In this document: positions 43,677-51,637 of the stretch, piece after piece
Layout of the letters: every line of letters begins with the position of its first letter
How positions within the stretch are numbered: position 1 is the stretch's first letter
Assembly (NCBI RefSeq): GCF_001866665.1
Contig: NZ_MLYO01000018.1
Location: 186,001 to 250,000 of the forward strand
DNA: 64,000 bases
Direction of reading: 5' to 3'
Source of the DNA: Streptomyces monashensis
Lineage (GTDB): Bacteria; Actinomycetota; Actinomycetes; Streptomycetales; Streptomycetaceae
Position numbers and translations under genes: made by a program
The notes under the pieces: generated by a model
Database searches by the model: none
Seen by the model: only the letters and a program-made list of their open reading frames with translations
Told to the model about the DNA's origin: nothing

Positions 43677-45160
43677 GAAGGCACCAGTCCTTCCTGCTTG
43701 AGGCGTTGGGCGTGGGCGATGTCGTGGCGGACCTGGGCGGCGAGGAGTTCTTCGCCGGGGCGGTAGCCGCTGCTGAGGTAGGTCCAGGAGGAGGCGGTGA
43801 CGAGGGTGGTGTTCTCGTCGGTGGTGGGGAGGCCGGCGCGGGCGCGGGCGGCTTCGGCCTGGGCGAGGCGCCAGGCGCGGCGTACGTCGCGGAGTGCACC
43901 GAGAGTGGTGGAGTAGGCGCGGGACTTGCTGGAGAAGTGACCGCGGAAGCCGAGCATGTGGGCCCACTTCCAGAGCTTGAGTTCGGCGAACTCCGGCAGG
44001 TGGCCGAGGGCCCAGGCTGTGCGGATCATCTGCCGTACGTGCTGCTGGACGGGCAGGGCCTTGATGGGTTCGGCCTGTCCGGTGCCGTCGCAGTCAAGGC
44101 ATCGGTCGTGGAAGCGGTCGGGGCCGCGTACGTAGCCGCGTCCGGCGCAGGGGCGGCAGATCAGGGTGCGGTCGACGGTGCCGGTGCCTTCGGCGTTCTT
44201 GGTCGCGTACTTGGCGATGTATCCGGCGACCTTGGCGTCTGTGTACTCGGCAACCCTGGCGTCGGTGAGTTCGCCGTCGCCCAGGGCCGAGATGGGGTCG
44301 ACTTTGAACCGGCGGCCCCAGGCGATGACTCGTTCGCCGATTGCGTCCGACTCGACGGTGAGCCGGGCTCGCTTCCGAGCCAGGCCCACGGCGGTTTTCA
44401 GGGCGTCGAAGGTGGCCCAGAGAGGGGGCGCGCTGGTGTGGCCGTCGGGTCCGTCGAAGCGGATCACGGCGTGGAAGTGGACCAGGCCGCGCTTTTGGTA
44501 CTCGGCGACCTTGGCGAAGGAGACGCGGAGGGCGGTGTTCAGCGCCTTCTGCGTCATGCCGAGGTGTTCGGCCAGGGCGCGGCGTAGGTAGGTGGTGAAG
44601 CGTGCCCAGAGCTGTCCGGCGTGCGCGTTCCAGAGCACGGCCCCGGCGTAGTCGTAGGTGGATGGGTTCAGTGGGGTGCCGAGTTCGGGGGCGTCTTCGG
44701 CGTGGGTGTCGCCGCAGGCGCAGGGCCGGGGTTTGCCCGCGTCGGTGGTGGGGCGGTTGTGAACGGGGCCGAAGGAGGGGGCGGTGAGGGTGACGAAGGC
44801 GCGGGGGTGGTCGCGGACGGTTGCGGCGACGTTCTTGCCGCCGGACAGTCCGGCCTTGATGAGGTGGTAGGTGTCGGCGGCGTAGACGCGGGAGCAGGCT
44901 GGGCAGCGGGAGGCGCGGCGGTTGCCGCAGACGGTGAGGAGGCGTCCGGAGGGCTCGTCTTCGGAGCGGTAGGAGCGGACGACTTCCTTCGTGGCCTGGT
45001 CGGTGGTGGTGGTCCAGCCGTGGAGGTTGACGGGGTGGGTGCAGCCGCGCAAGTTGCGGACCTGGTCGGTGACGCGGTCGAAGTCGTGGGTGTTGGCCAG
45101 TTCGATCAGGTCCCGCAGACCGGGGCTGATCACATGGCGAAGATCCGATTGGGGGCGCAT
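43673..45160 (-). CDS. repSA: Rolling-circle replication initiator (RepSA-like)
   Basis: This 495-residue initiator nicks the double-strand origin to start rolling-circle replication of the excised element. It carries a Cys-rich region (CGNRRASRCPACSRVY), the HUH metal motif in GLVHFHAVIRFDG (about residue 228) and a Tyr-containing motif GYIAKYATK (about residue 315). A second zinc-finger-like segment, CRPCAGRGY with CLDCDGTG, follows. In pSAM2 repSA, xis and int are one operon activated after release of repression. The origin was not located. Confidence 0.92.
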   Translation of the reverse strand: MRPQSDLRHVISPGLRDLIELANTHDFDRVTDQVRNLRGCTHPVNLHGWTTTTDQATKEVVRSYRSEDEPSGRLLTVCGNRRASRCPACSRVYAADTYHLIKAGLSGGKNVAATVRDHPRAFVTLTAPSFGPVHNRPTTDAGKPRPCACGDTHAEDAPELGTPLNPSTYDYAGAVLWNAHAGQLWARFTTYLRRALAEHLGMTQKALNTALRVSFAKVAEYQKRGLVHFHAVIRFDGPDGHTSAPPLWATFDALKTAVGLARKRARLTVESDAIGERVIAWGRRFKVDPISALGDGELTDARVAEYTDAKVAGYIAKYATKNAEGTGTVDRTLICRPCAGRGYVRGPDRFHDRCLDCDGTGQAEPIKALPVQQHVRQMIRTAWALGHLPEFAELKLWKWAHMLGFRGHFSSKSRAYSTTLGALRDVRRAWRLAQAEAARARAGLPTTDENTTLVTASSWTYLSSGYRPGEELLAAQVRHDIAHAQRLKQEGLVPS

Positions 45161-45300
45161 CAGTGGTGCGGTCTCCCTTCTGGCACGAGGGTGGGGCCTG
45201 CGGGCAGCAGCGATTCAGTGCGCTCGGGCTGCTGCCCGCAGGGCATGACGAGGTGGGCCCAGGGGTGGGAGGTGCCGGGAGGCCGGCGGAGGGTGCGGCC

Positions 45301-46005
45301 CTACAAGGCGGCGTGGAGGGCGGTGGCCATGGGCAGGCCGATGCCGAGCCGCGTCTTGAGCTGGGCCGCTGTGATGGGTTCGCCGTGCTCGGTGTGGTGG
45401 AACGCGGCGATCGAGCGTGCTTCGGCCAGCAGGGGTTCAGGCACCTTGACCGCAGGCGCGGCGGGAGCCGGGGCGACGAGGGGAGCGACCGGCACGGAGT
45501 TCTGTTCTGGCGTGACGGGCAGTGCCCTGGGTGCAGCCGGGGCGGGCGTCGTGTCGGCTTCCGGCCCTGTCTCGTCCGGCGCGGAGTCCGGATTGGCCGG
45601 GCGGGCGACCGTGTGGAAGGCGCGCAGGAGCTGCGGGCCGACAGCGCCCCAGCCGAGTAGGAGCAGCGGGGCCACGGCGTCCACGGCGGCACGGCCGTAG
45701 TGTCCGGCGACGATCGGTTCGGCGACGTTGAGCGCCAGGGTCAGCAGTCCGGAGAAATGCATGAGCCGGGTAGCCGCCGTCATCTGTTCGGCAGATAGAC
45801 CGTGAAGGGAGAGGTAGCGCAGGGCGACCAGGAGGCCGACCACGGACAGATCCACCATCGGGGCGATGAGCGGCGCGATCGGGGCGGGGACGCCCAGGCG
45901 CAGGGCGAGAGACCAGACGTTGCCGAAAGAGAAGACAAACGCCAGCGCGGCAATGACGATCATGACGGCGGTGATGGTGCGCTGAGTGATCCGGTCCTCT
46001 GTCAT
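45301..46005 (-). CDS. SpdB-like membrane protein (DUF2637)
   Basis: This 234-residue protein has four hydrophobic segments in its first 125 residues (AVMIVIAALAFVFSFGNVW, LIAPMVDLSVVGLLVALRYL, FSGLLTLALNVAEPIVAG and DAVAPLLLLGWGAVGPQLL). A Pro/Ala-rich linker and a small C-terminal helical domain (ITAAQLKTRLGIGLPMATALH) follow. DUF2637 proteins are constant in AICEs and take part in spread of the element between mycelial compartments. It lies 140 bases upstream of repSA and 50 bases downstream of tra in the same direction. Confidence 0.85.
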   Translation of the reverse strand: MTEDRITQRTITAVMIVIAALAFVFSFGNVWSLALRLGVPAPIAPLIAPMVDLSVVGLLVALRYLSLHGLSAEQMTAATRLMHFSGLLTLALNVAEPIVAGHYGRAAVDAVAPLLLLGWGAVGPQLLRAFHTVARPANPDSAPDETGPEADTTPAPAAPRALPVTPEQNSVPVAPLVAPAPAAPAVKVPEPLLAEARSIAAFHHTEHGEPITAAQLKTRLGIGLPMATALHAAL

Positions 46006-46055
46006 GGGTGTTCACCTCCTCTCGGGTGGGCCGTGGCTGTGCAGTGCCGGGGTGG

Positions 46056-47471
46056 TCAGGCCGCTTCGGTGTCGGCCTTGATGAGGTCCACGTCCCCCAT
46101 GCGAGGGCCGAGGACGGCTTCGAGGAGGGCGTAAGGGTCGGCGGTGAGGCTCGCGGTCTCCTCGGCGATGCGGGCCGCGTCCGCGTCCGGCACGTATGGC
46201 GTGCGGATGCGGGTGAAGCCGGGTTGGGACTGGTGGTTCATGGACGCGACGCCGACATAGGTGGGGTCCTGGAGGTTGATCGGGTTGGCGTCCGGCCATT
46301 CCCGGATCTCTTCGCCGAGCGCGGCCACAGCGGCTTCGGCGGTCTTTTGCGCGAAGCTCAGGCCCACGGGGCACACATCTCGGATGAAGGTCGGGATCGC
46401 GTCGCCTGTGGACTTCTGGGTGGTGAGGATGACGAGCAGGCCCACGGAACGGCCCTTCTTCACCAGGTCTTCGACGAGCCGGGCGTTTTCTGCGGCCAGC
46501 GCGGCGAGCTTCTTGGTCCTCGGGTCACTGCCCTTGTGGTCGCGGAAGTAGGTGTGGGCTTCGTCGATGATCAGCACGACCAGCGGCCAGCGGTCGGACG
46601 GGCCGACGTCCCACATGGATTTCACACCGAGCACCGAGCGCACCGAGGCCGATCGTGCACGGCGAAGTTCCACGAGGTGACGGAACAGCTTGTTGGCTTC
46701 TTCCAGGTCATCGCCGACGAAGGCGAACATGCGCTGCACCCAGTCGGCGTAGTCGCCCTCGTACGCAGCCGAGACCTTGCCGTCCGCACAGGCGAACTGC
46801 ACCGCGGGCGAGGGTGCCCAGTCCGACAGAAGGCGGTTGACCAGGCTGGTCTTTCCGTAACCGGGCAGGCCGGCCACGGTCACGCCGGGTACCTGCGTGA
46901 GGTCCACGGACACCGGCTGGGCGTACTCGTCCACACCCAGGTCCCACCGAGCCGTTTCATCCGGCACGTCACCCGTGGGCTGGTGCTCGGTGGGGAACTT
47001 CAGCGGATCGAGGCGCACGCCCCGGATGAGGACCTGCCCCGGCTTGTCCTGGGTGACCGCCACTCGTGTGCACCGCCAGGCGTCAGCCAGATGTGGGGCA
47101 GCCTTCTGGAACTGTTGGAGGCCCACGCCGGGCAGGCATCGCGCTCGTGCGATCACTCCGTACGCGTCGTGCGTCACCCGCAGGGCGGGTATGAGGATAC
47201 GGGGCTTGATGGGCTTGCCGTTCGTGTTCGCCAGCGTTGCCAGCGCGGTCGGGGTCTTGTCCGTGACCGACAGCTTGAGCATCGGTGCGAGCCGCTTCCA
47301 GCCCCACCGCACACGTACGGCCTGCCGGATGGACTGCCGGGTCATGGTGTCGGCGCGCAGGTAGCGGACTACCCACCACACCGCCCAGCCGACGATCACG
47401 GCGAGCACCAGGACGACGAATAGGGGCATGTGGCCGACGGCCCCTTCAGCCAGGGCGTTCTGATCCTTCAT
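46056..47471 (-). CDS. traSA: FtsK/SpoIIIE-type conjugative DNA translocase (TraSA-like)
   Basis: This 471-residue membrane ATPase transfers the element as double-stranded DNA. The N-terminal membrane segment is MPLFVVLVLAVIVGWAVWWVVRYL. Walker A is GLPGYGKTSL (about residue 203), and Walker B is LVVLIIDEAHT (about residue 300). The ATG at 47471 overlaps the stop of the preceding small gene by 4 bases. In pSAM2 the homologue is the single essential transfer protein. Confidence 0.94.
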   Translation of the reverse strand: MKDQNALAEGAVGHMPLFVVLVLAVIVGWAVWWVVRYLRADTMTRQSIRQAVRVRWGWKRLAPMLKLSVTDKTPTALATLANTNGKPIKPRILIPALRVTHDAYGVIARARCLPGVGLQQFQKAAPHLADAWRCTRVAVTQDKPGQVLIRGVRLDPLKFPTEHQPTGDVPDETARWDLGVDEYAQPVSVDLTQVPGVTVAGLPGYGKTSLVNRLLSDWAPSPAVQFACADGKVSAAYEGDYADWVQRMFAFVGDDLEEANKLFRHLVELRRARSASVRSVLGVKSMWDVGPSDRWPLVVLIIDEAHTYFRDHKGSDPRTKKLAALAAENARLVEDLVKKGRSVGLLVILTTQKSTGDAIPTFIRDVCPVGLSFAQKTAEAAVAALGEEIREWPDANPINLQDPTYVGVASMNHQSQPGFTRIRTPYVPDADAARIAEETASLTADPYALLEAVLGPRMGDVDLIKADTEAA

Positions 47472-47680
47472 GCGTGGTTCTCCGGAGAGTTGTAGAGGAA
47501 GGTCACGAGGGCCGATTCGAGGGCCGCCCGATCCGCCGAGGATCCGAGGCGGGGATAGCCGTAGCCGACGAGCACGGCCGCCACCGAGTTCACGAGCGAT
47601 TCGGTGAACCGGGCATCCGGCCCGGCGTGAGGCAGCGGGTAGCTGCGCTCAGCGCCGAACCGGAAAGCCGTGCCGCTCAC
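47468..47680 (-). CDS. Small AICE protein of unknown function
   Basis: This 70-residue protein has no signal or membrane segment: MSGTAFRFGAERSY, then FTESLVNSVAAVLVGYGYPRLGSSADRAALESALVTFLY. It is fully embedded in the transfer operon; its start overlaps the upstream stop by 4 bases and its stop overlaps the tra start by 4 bases. That coupling makes it a real gene. The role is unknown. Confidence 0.75.
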   Translation of the reverse strand: MSGTAFRFGAERSYPLPHAGPDARFTESLVNSVAAVLVGYGYPRLGSSADRAALESALVTFLYNSPENHA

Positions 47681-48027
47681 GCCGCCTCAGCGGCCGAGGC
47701 CACCAGGTCCAGCCGATCAGCGCGGTAGGCGATCCCGTCCGACAGCGAGCCGTTGAAGATCCGCGCCCACGGGGTGGCGAACAGCTCCACCGGCATGACC
47801 GGGACACCGGGCCGGAGACCGTTGGGGAGACCAGTCTCCGGAACGGTGATCTTCAGGGCCTCGGCGCGGTCCTCCTCCATGAAGAAGAGGGTGATCGTGT
47901 AGAGCTTCGCGCCGGTCTCGCGGTCGGTGGCGAACTGAGTTTTCTCGGCGTCCGCGTACTTCGGCACCGGCAGGGTGCCGACCATGAACGACGAGGTGGG
48001 GAGCAGGCCAACACGGATGCGTGCCAT
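47677..48027 (-). CDS. SCO3933-family regulatory-type protein
   Basis: This 116-residue protein begins MARIRVGLLPTSSFMVGTLPVPKYAD. The family is found next to tra genes in Streptomyces elements. I recognise it as the SCO3933 type, called regulatory by annotation, with no known mechanism. Its start at 48027 has AAAGGACG upstream. It is the first gene of the leftward operon facing the divergent GntR gene, so its promoter overlaps the operator region 48096-48180. Confidence 0.8.
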   Translation of the reverse strand: MARIRVGLLPTSSFMVGTLPVPKYADAEKTQFATDRETGAKLYTITLFFMEEDRAEALKITVPETGLPNGLRPGVPVMPVELFATPWARIFNGSLSDGIAYRADRLDLVASAAEAA

Positions 48028-48095
48028 GGGAGTTGCGTCCTTTCGGTTGCGCTCCACCAGGGCGGTGGGGCGTGATCTCCATTGAACATAGCTGA

Positions 48096-48180
48096 CCTAG
48101 CAGAGTCAAGTGAGTGGAGTGAGCTAGGTGTCATCTGGCATAGGCCACCTATGTCAGTGGGGTGTGCTAGGCGTGCTAGG
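48096..48180. promoter_or_regulatory. Operator cluster between tra operon and GntR gene
   Basis: The motif (T)GCTAGG appears at 48096-48102 (reverse strand), 48123-48128, 48165-48171 and 48174-48180, the last two 9 bp apart. A separate inverted repeat CATAGG-CCA-CCTATG occupies 48139-48153. These are likely binding sites for the GntR repressor encoded at 48199. Confidence 0.7.
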
Positions 48181-48198
48181 ACTCGATACTCTTGGGCC

Positions 48199-48678
48199 AT
48201 GAGCCCCGCGCCAGAGAGCAAGCAGGACCGTCGGCCGCCGTACCAGCACGCTGCCGACGAGCTTCGGCGCGAGATCTTGCAGGGGCGGATCAAGCCGGGC
48301 GAGCAGTTGCCGGCCATTCGCGAGCTACAGGAACGCTTTCGCGTGGCCAACATGACCATGAGGTCCGCGCTCAACGTGCTGCGCGATGAGGGCTTGATCT
48401 ACACGATCCACGGTCGGGGCAGCTTCGTCGCAGACCACGATGGCGGGGGCGAGTTCTCAGCGAACTACAACGCGCCTGCCTGGTACTTGTCGAACAGGGG
48501 CGACAAGCCGAGCCGGGCAGAGCAAGCGGAGGGAAGGCCCGACGACGAAGCCGCCAGCGCCACCCTCACCGAAATGCTCACAGCACTACGAGACGAGATC
48601 CGTGCCCTCAGTGCTGATCATCAGGAACTGCGGCGTGAGGTCGAGGAGCTGAAGGCTGCCCAGCAGGCGAAGCAGTAG
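48199..48678 (+). CDS. GntR-family repressor (KorSA-like)
   Basis: This 159-residue DNA-binding protein has an N-terminal GntR winged helix (about residues 12-78: YQHAADELRREILQGRIKPGEQLPAIRELQERFRVANMTMRSALNVLRDEGLI) followed by a linker and a coiled coil (ALRDEIRALSADHQELRREVEELKAAQQ). In pSAM2 KorSA is the GntR repressor of the pra-rep-xis-int system and of transfer genes. Here the operator motifs lie just upstream. The ATG at 48199 was chosen because the HTH begins 10 residues later. The 3' end overlaps a convergent gene by 71 bases. Confidence 0.88.
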   Translation: MSPAPESKQDRRPPYQHAADELRREILQGRIKPGEQLPAIRELQERFRVANMTMRSALNVLRDEGLIYTIHGRGSFVADHDGGGEFSANYNAPAWYLSNRGDKPSRAEQAEGRPDDEAASATLTEMLTALRDEIRALSADHQELRREVEELKAAQQAKQ

Positions 48679-48835
48679 CCCTGAGCTTGGCCACTTCCTT
48701 TCGCAACTCTCTGGTCTCCCTGCTGAGGCGACCGACCATGGCCCGCATCTCTTTGATCAGAGCGGTCACCTGTTCTGCGTCCCCGACGTGAATGCTGGTC
48801 AACCCCATTTCGCTGTCCGGTATGTGCTCGGCCAT
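48608..48835 (-). CDS. Small coiled-coil protein convergent with the GntR gene
   Basis: This 75-residue protein has a heptad helix, VTALIKEMRAMVGRLSRETRELRKEVAKL, and a short disordered tail. GAGGAGCG precedes the ATG at 48835. Its 3' end overlaps the GntR gene on the opposite strand by 71 bases, where both strands encode coiled-coil-like sequence. A TGCTAGC motif at about 48872-48878, close to the GntR operator motif, stands 37 bases upstream. It could form a hetero-coiled coil with the repressor; this is inference. Confidence 0.65.
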   Translation of the reverse strand: MAEHIPDSEMGLTSIHVGDAEQVTALIKEMRAMVGRLSRETRELRKEVAKLRATASPAGQPSAPRPHAAVPDDQH

Positions 48836-49686
48836 CGCTCCTCGTTTGCCGCCGTGCCGTCGTTGCGTAGGTGCTAGCTCGAACCGCCAGGGCACTGCTT
48901 GATCGCTTGCCCAACGGGCCCTCTGATGTAGGTCCGGCGCTTGTTCGTCGTGCAGTCGCGTGTCTCTCGTGTTGCCCTGCCCTGCGGAGCTGTTCAGAGT
49001 TTCTTTACTGGATCAAGGCGGCCCGCCTACGGCGGCCCGCGCGCGCTGGCGGCCCGTGGCCGCCACCGCTCCATGTCTCCGCCACCGCTCCGGCGGCCCC
49101 CCGCCGCTCAGCGCGCAGGATCACCAAGGCGGACAGCCAGAGCAGGAAGCAACCCAACCGCTCCGAGCACCAGGACCAGGCCGACGTACACCAAGCACGA
49201 CCACGCCACCCAACCGCCCACCGCTCCAGGCCACATGGCCACCAGTACAGGCACAACCAAGCGCACGACGCCGACAAGATCCGTGGCGCGGCGCCCGGTT
49301 TGATCACGGTCTGCTGACCGGTCGCGCCATCGCTGAGTGGCTGGCGGGGGCGGAGCGGAGGCGTCTGCGGGCTAAAGATCAAAAGCATGGCAGCGTGGCA
49401 GAGGCCGGTGGGGGGTTGCTGCAACACACGTGACGGGTGCTCGTTCGGCGCACCCGCCGTCGTGGCTGACTTTCTGTGGCTCAGGTCAGAACCCCTTTCA
49501 AATCGACATCGAAAGGCCGCTGTTGAGGCAGCGCCCGAATCCGAGCACGCCAACGGCCCCGGTACCATCGGCACCGGGGTCCTGATCAGGGCCTCCGCGA
49601 CCGGACCACCCGGAATGCTGTCTAGGCTGAGGGGTGGTCCGGTTTTTGCGTGTGGTCGACGTTCGCCGTGCGCGGCGTCAGCGGGC
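48836..49686. other. 851-bp region without a convincing gene
   Basis: The part from 49000 to 49130 is very G+C-rich with repeated GGCGGCCCG segments and strong self-complementarity, which could be a single-strand or double-strand origin of the element. Reading frames of 60-190 codons exist on both strands but have neither good starts nor family character. Two inverted repeats lie near the right end, one (49601-49642) with a T-run. Confidence 0.5.
49601..49647 (+). terminator. Stem-loop with T-run on the plus strand
   Basis: CCGGACCACCC (49601-49611) and GGGTGGTCCGG (49632-49642) form an 11-bp stem followed immediately by TTTTTG. A second inverted repeat, CCCCGGT and ACCGGGG, lies at about 49557-49580. 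No rightward gene is visible upstream, so it could end a small RNA. Confidence 0.65.
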
Positions 49687-50523
49687 TCAGCTCAGGGCTT
49701 TACCGACCTCGTAGATCGTTGGCCTGTCCTCGGGGGCATGGCTGAGCATGGCCTCGAACAGCTCGCCCAGTTCGCCTTGCATCTTCACCGGCCGCCGCCT
49801 GCCGTCCGCCACGGCTTGCCTCTGCACGGGGCGCGGTGCGTCGTCCGGGTACTCGACCGCCCGCCAGCCCGTGGCGGAGATGAGCAGCGACGCGCCGAGT
49901 GCGTAGATGTCGGCTTCTGGTGTGGCCTGCGCCTCTCCGGTCGCGAGCACACTGCGCGAGATCTCCGGCGCCTCGTAGTGGACGAGGCAGCCGCGGAACG
50001 GGAAGTCGTACCCCTCGGGCACGTGCCCACCGCGCGCCAAGGCCAAGTCGATGAGGTGGGTCCGTTCCGGCCCGATGATGAAGTGCGCGGGCTGCACATC
50101 GCCGTGGGCCCAGCCCTGGGCATGCAGTTCGGCCAGCGCCTCCACACAACTCAGGGCCACGCTGGTGTGCGGCTCGATGCGCGAGTCCGGCGCACGGCAG
50201 GGCTCCCACAGCTGGTAGAGATCCGGTCCTTCCCGCCACGGCTGGAAGTTCCAGGTACCGCCGTCCCATTCGCCGTACGCGAAGTCAGGGAACCCGAGGC
50301 GGTGCAGCACGGCACCTTCACGCGCGGGTGCCAGCGCCGTCCAGGGCTGGGCGGACCAGTCCGCCGTTGCCTCGATCGGGTAGCCGACCTTCACGGCGTA
50401 GGTGCCCCTGTGGCTTTCCACCTCCCAGACCGTGGAGCCCCGGCGATTGAGGACCAGGCGCTGAGCCGTGGGCATGAGTGCGTCGAGCACGACGATCGGC
50501 AGTTCAGGGGGTGTCCCGGACAA
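49687..50523 (-). CDS. Atypical protein-kinase-like protein (AICE cargo)
   Basis: This 278-residue protein has a eukaryotic-like kinase fold. The Lys of the ATP pocket is in GTYAVKVGY. The catalytic loop reads HGDVQPAHFI (HGD present, the usual Asn replaced). The DFG position reads LIDLALARGG. A GASLL segment and a C-terminal EDRPTIYEV (like xxRP in kinase subdomain XI) follow. The HGD form is typical of kinases that act on small molecules or of atypical protein kinases. There is no membrane segment, in contrast to most Streptomyces Ser/Thr kinases. It lies 70 bases downstream of a GRDP-like gene and shares its direction. Confidence 0.78.
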   Translation of the reverse strand: MSGTPPELPIVVLDALMPTAQRLVLNRRGSTVWEVESHRGTYAVKVGYPIEATADWSAQPWTALAPAREGAVLHRLGFPDFAYGEWDGGTWNFQPWREGPDLYQLWEPCRAPDSRIEPHTSVALSCVEALAELHAQGWAHGDVQPAHFIIGPERTHLIDLALARGGHVPEGYDFPFRGCLVHYEAPEISRSVLATGEAQATPEADIYALGASLLISATGWRAVEYPDDAPRPVQRQAVADGRRRPVKMQGELGELFEAMLSHAPEDRPTIYEVGKALS

Positions 50524-50593
50524 CGTCTGTTCTCCTTCCGGGCGACGCGGCCGACCCAGAGTCGAGGCCGGCCGCGTCGCTGATGTCGTGTTG

Positions 50594-51037
50594 CTATGCC
50601 TGGCCGTACGGTCGACCGCAGTCCGAGTCGCACTGCGCGAGGTTCGTGCCGTCCACGGTCCACAGGTCGTCGAAGACCATGAACCCGGCCGACTTCATCG
50701 CGTGCGCGGAGTCGGAGACCTTCTCCGGGTCACGGGGTCCGCCGCCCGGCGTCGGGTTGTGGTGGAGGAAGCGGCCCGCGTTCTGCTCGCAGAGCGCGGC
50801 GTACTCCTTCGTGTGCAGGATGAGCGCGTGCAGGCCGAGGTCCACGTCGTCCGACGGGACCATGGGAACGGTGGCGGTTGCCGCAGTGACCAGGAAGGCC
50901 ACCGCCTGGTCCGCGATCCGTGCCGCCCGCTCGGGTGACTGCCCGTTGTGGACGACCACGAAGCGGGTGAGGCTGTCGAACAGCTCCTCACCAGCCACCG
51001 CGCGCCCGGTCCTCTGGTCGTTGGCCGTTGCCGTCAT
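50594..51037 (-). CDS. Glycine-rich-domain-protein-like small protein, kinase neighbour
   Basis: This 147-residue protein has a helical core: FDSLTRFVVVHNGQSPERAARIADQAVAFL, then VDLGLHALILHTKEYAALCEQNAGRFLHHNPTPGGG. The LHTKEY and FLHHNP segments resemble GRDP/DUF1399 proteins. The C-terminus, after a Gly/Pro-rich stretch, ends CDSDCGRPYGQA with paired Cys. AAGGAG stands about 9 bases before the ATG at 51037. It is the upstream partner of the kinase-like gene and perhaps its substrate or regulator. Confidence 0.6.
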   Translation of the reverse strand: MTATANDQRTGRAVAGEELFDSLTRFVVVHNGQSPERAARIADQAVAFLVTAATATVPMVPSDDVDLGLHALILHTKEYAALCEQNAGRFLHHNPTPGGGPRDPEKVSDSAHAMKSAGFMVFDDLWTVDGTNLAQCDSDCGRPYGQA

Positions 51038-51189
51038 GCGAAAACTCCTTGAGTGTCGCTGTGCTCTGGCACTTACGCCCGCATCGGTCACCTAGGCATG
51101 GCCCAGGACAACCGAGTGGGATGGAAGGCCGGCCCCGAACGGGGAAGGGGGAGCCAAGGAAGGTGGCACCCCGTCCGGGGCCAGCCGGT

Positions 51190-51288
51190 CTACCGGCGGA
51201 TACCGAGAGCCATGCCGATCACCAGGCCACACGAGCTGCTGATCATGATGATGAACAGAGGCCCCGCATATCGGCCGATGGCGCGCAT
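51190..51288 (-). CDS. 32-residue single-membrane-span protein
   Basis: This tiny protein is MRAIGRYAG followed by a hydrophobic segment (PLFIIMISSSCGLVIGMALG) and IRR. Its ATG at 51288 shares the A of the TGA stop codon of the preceding gene, the arrangement for translational coupling. It is too small for family assignment. The size and one span recall toxin-like or regulatory micro-membrane proteins, but no antitoxin is proven. Confidence 0.5.
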   Translation of the reverse strand: MRAIGRYAGPLFIIMISSSCGLVIGMALGIRR

Positions 51289-51518
51289 CACAGCCTGCCC
51301 CGGCGGTTGCCGTCCTTGATGGCAAGGCGGGCGCTCAGTTCCTCCCGCGCTGTCGGCGCCACCACGTTGTCCGGCCGGGCGTCCCACTCGACGCCGCCAC
51401 CGATGGGCCGTATCTGCACCCGGGCGCCGATCTCACCCATGACGACGCCGATTCGTCCGCTGGCAGTGTCCTTCGCCAGTTCACCGATGCCTGGTCTGGT
51501 CTGCTGGTTGCTCGCCAT
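51288..51518 (-). CDS. Small conserved protein of unknown function
   Basis: This 76-residue protein, MASNQQTRPGIGELAKDTASG, contains GVVMGEIGARVQIRPIGGGVEWD, which suggests a small beta-barrel. I believe the type is widespread near Streptomyces regulators, but its role is unknown. The ATG at 51518 is preferred to a GTG 18 codons earlier. It is divergent from the XRE regulator gene (119-bp gap), so the two probably share a control region, and it is coupled to the 32-residue membrane gene. Confidence 0.65.
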   Translation of the reverse strand: MASNQQTRPGIGELAKDTASGRIGVVMGEIGARVQIRPIGGGVEWDARPDNVVAPTAREELSARLAIKDGNRRGRL

Positions 51519-51637
51519 GTGCACGAGCATCCTGGCGCCCATGAGGACGTCGGAACCTCCGACAAACACCACTTCAGGACGTCCCGCGTCGGATAGAACG
51601 TCCCTAGTGCCGTCCCCGAGTGTTGGGAGAGATTGGG

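Noticed and set aside
49005..49574. A 189-codon leftward frame in the AICE gap
   Set aside because: There is no ribosome binding site and composition is Arg/Trp/Ala-rich and odd; I could not support it as a gene.
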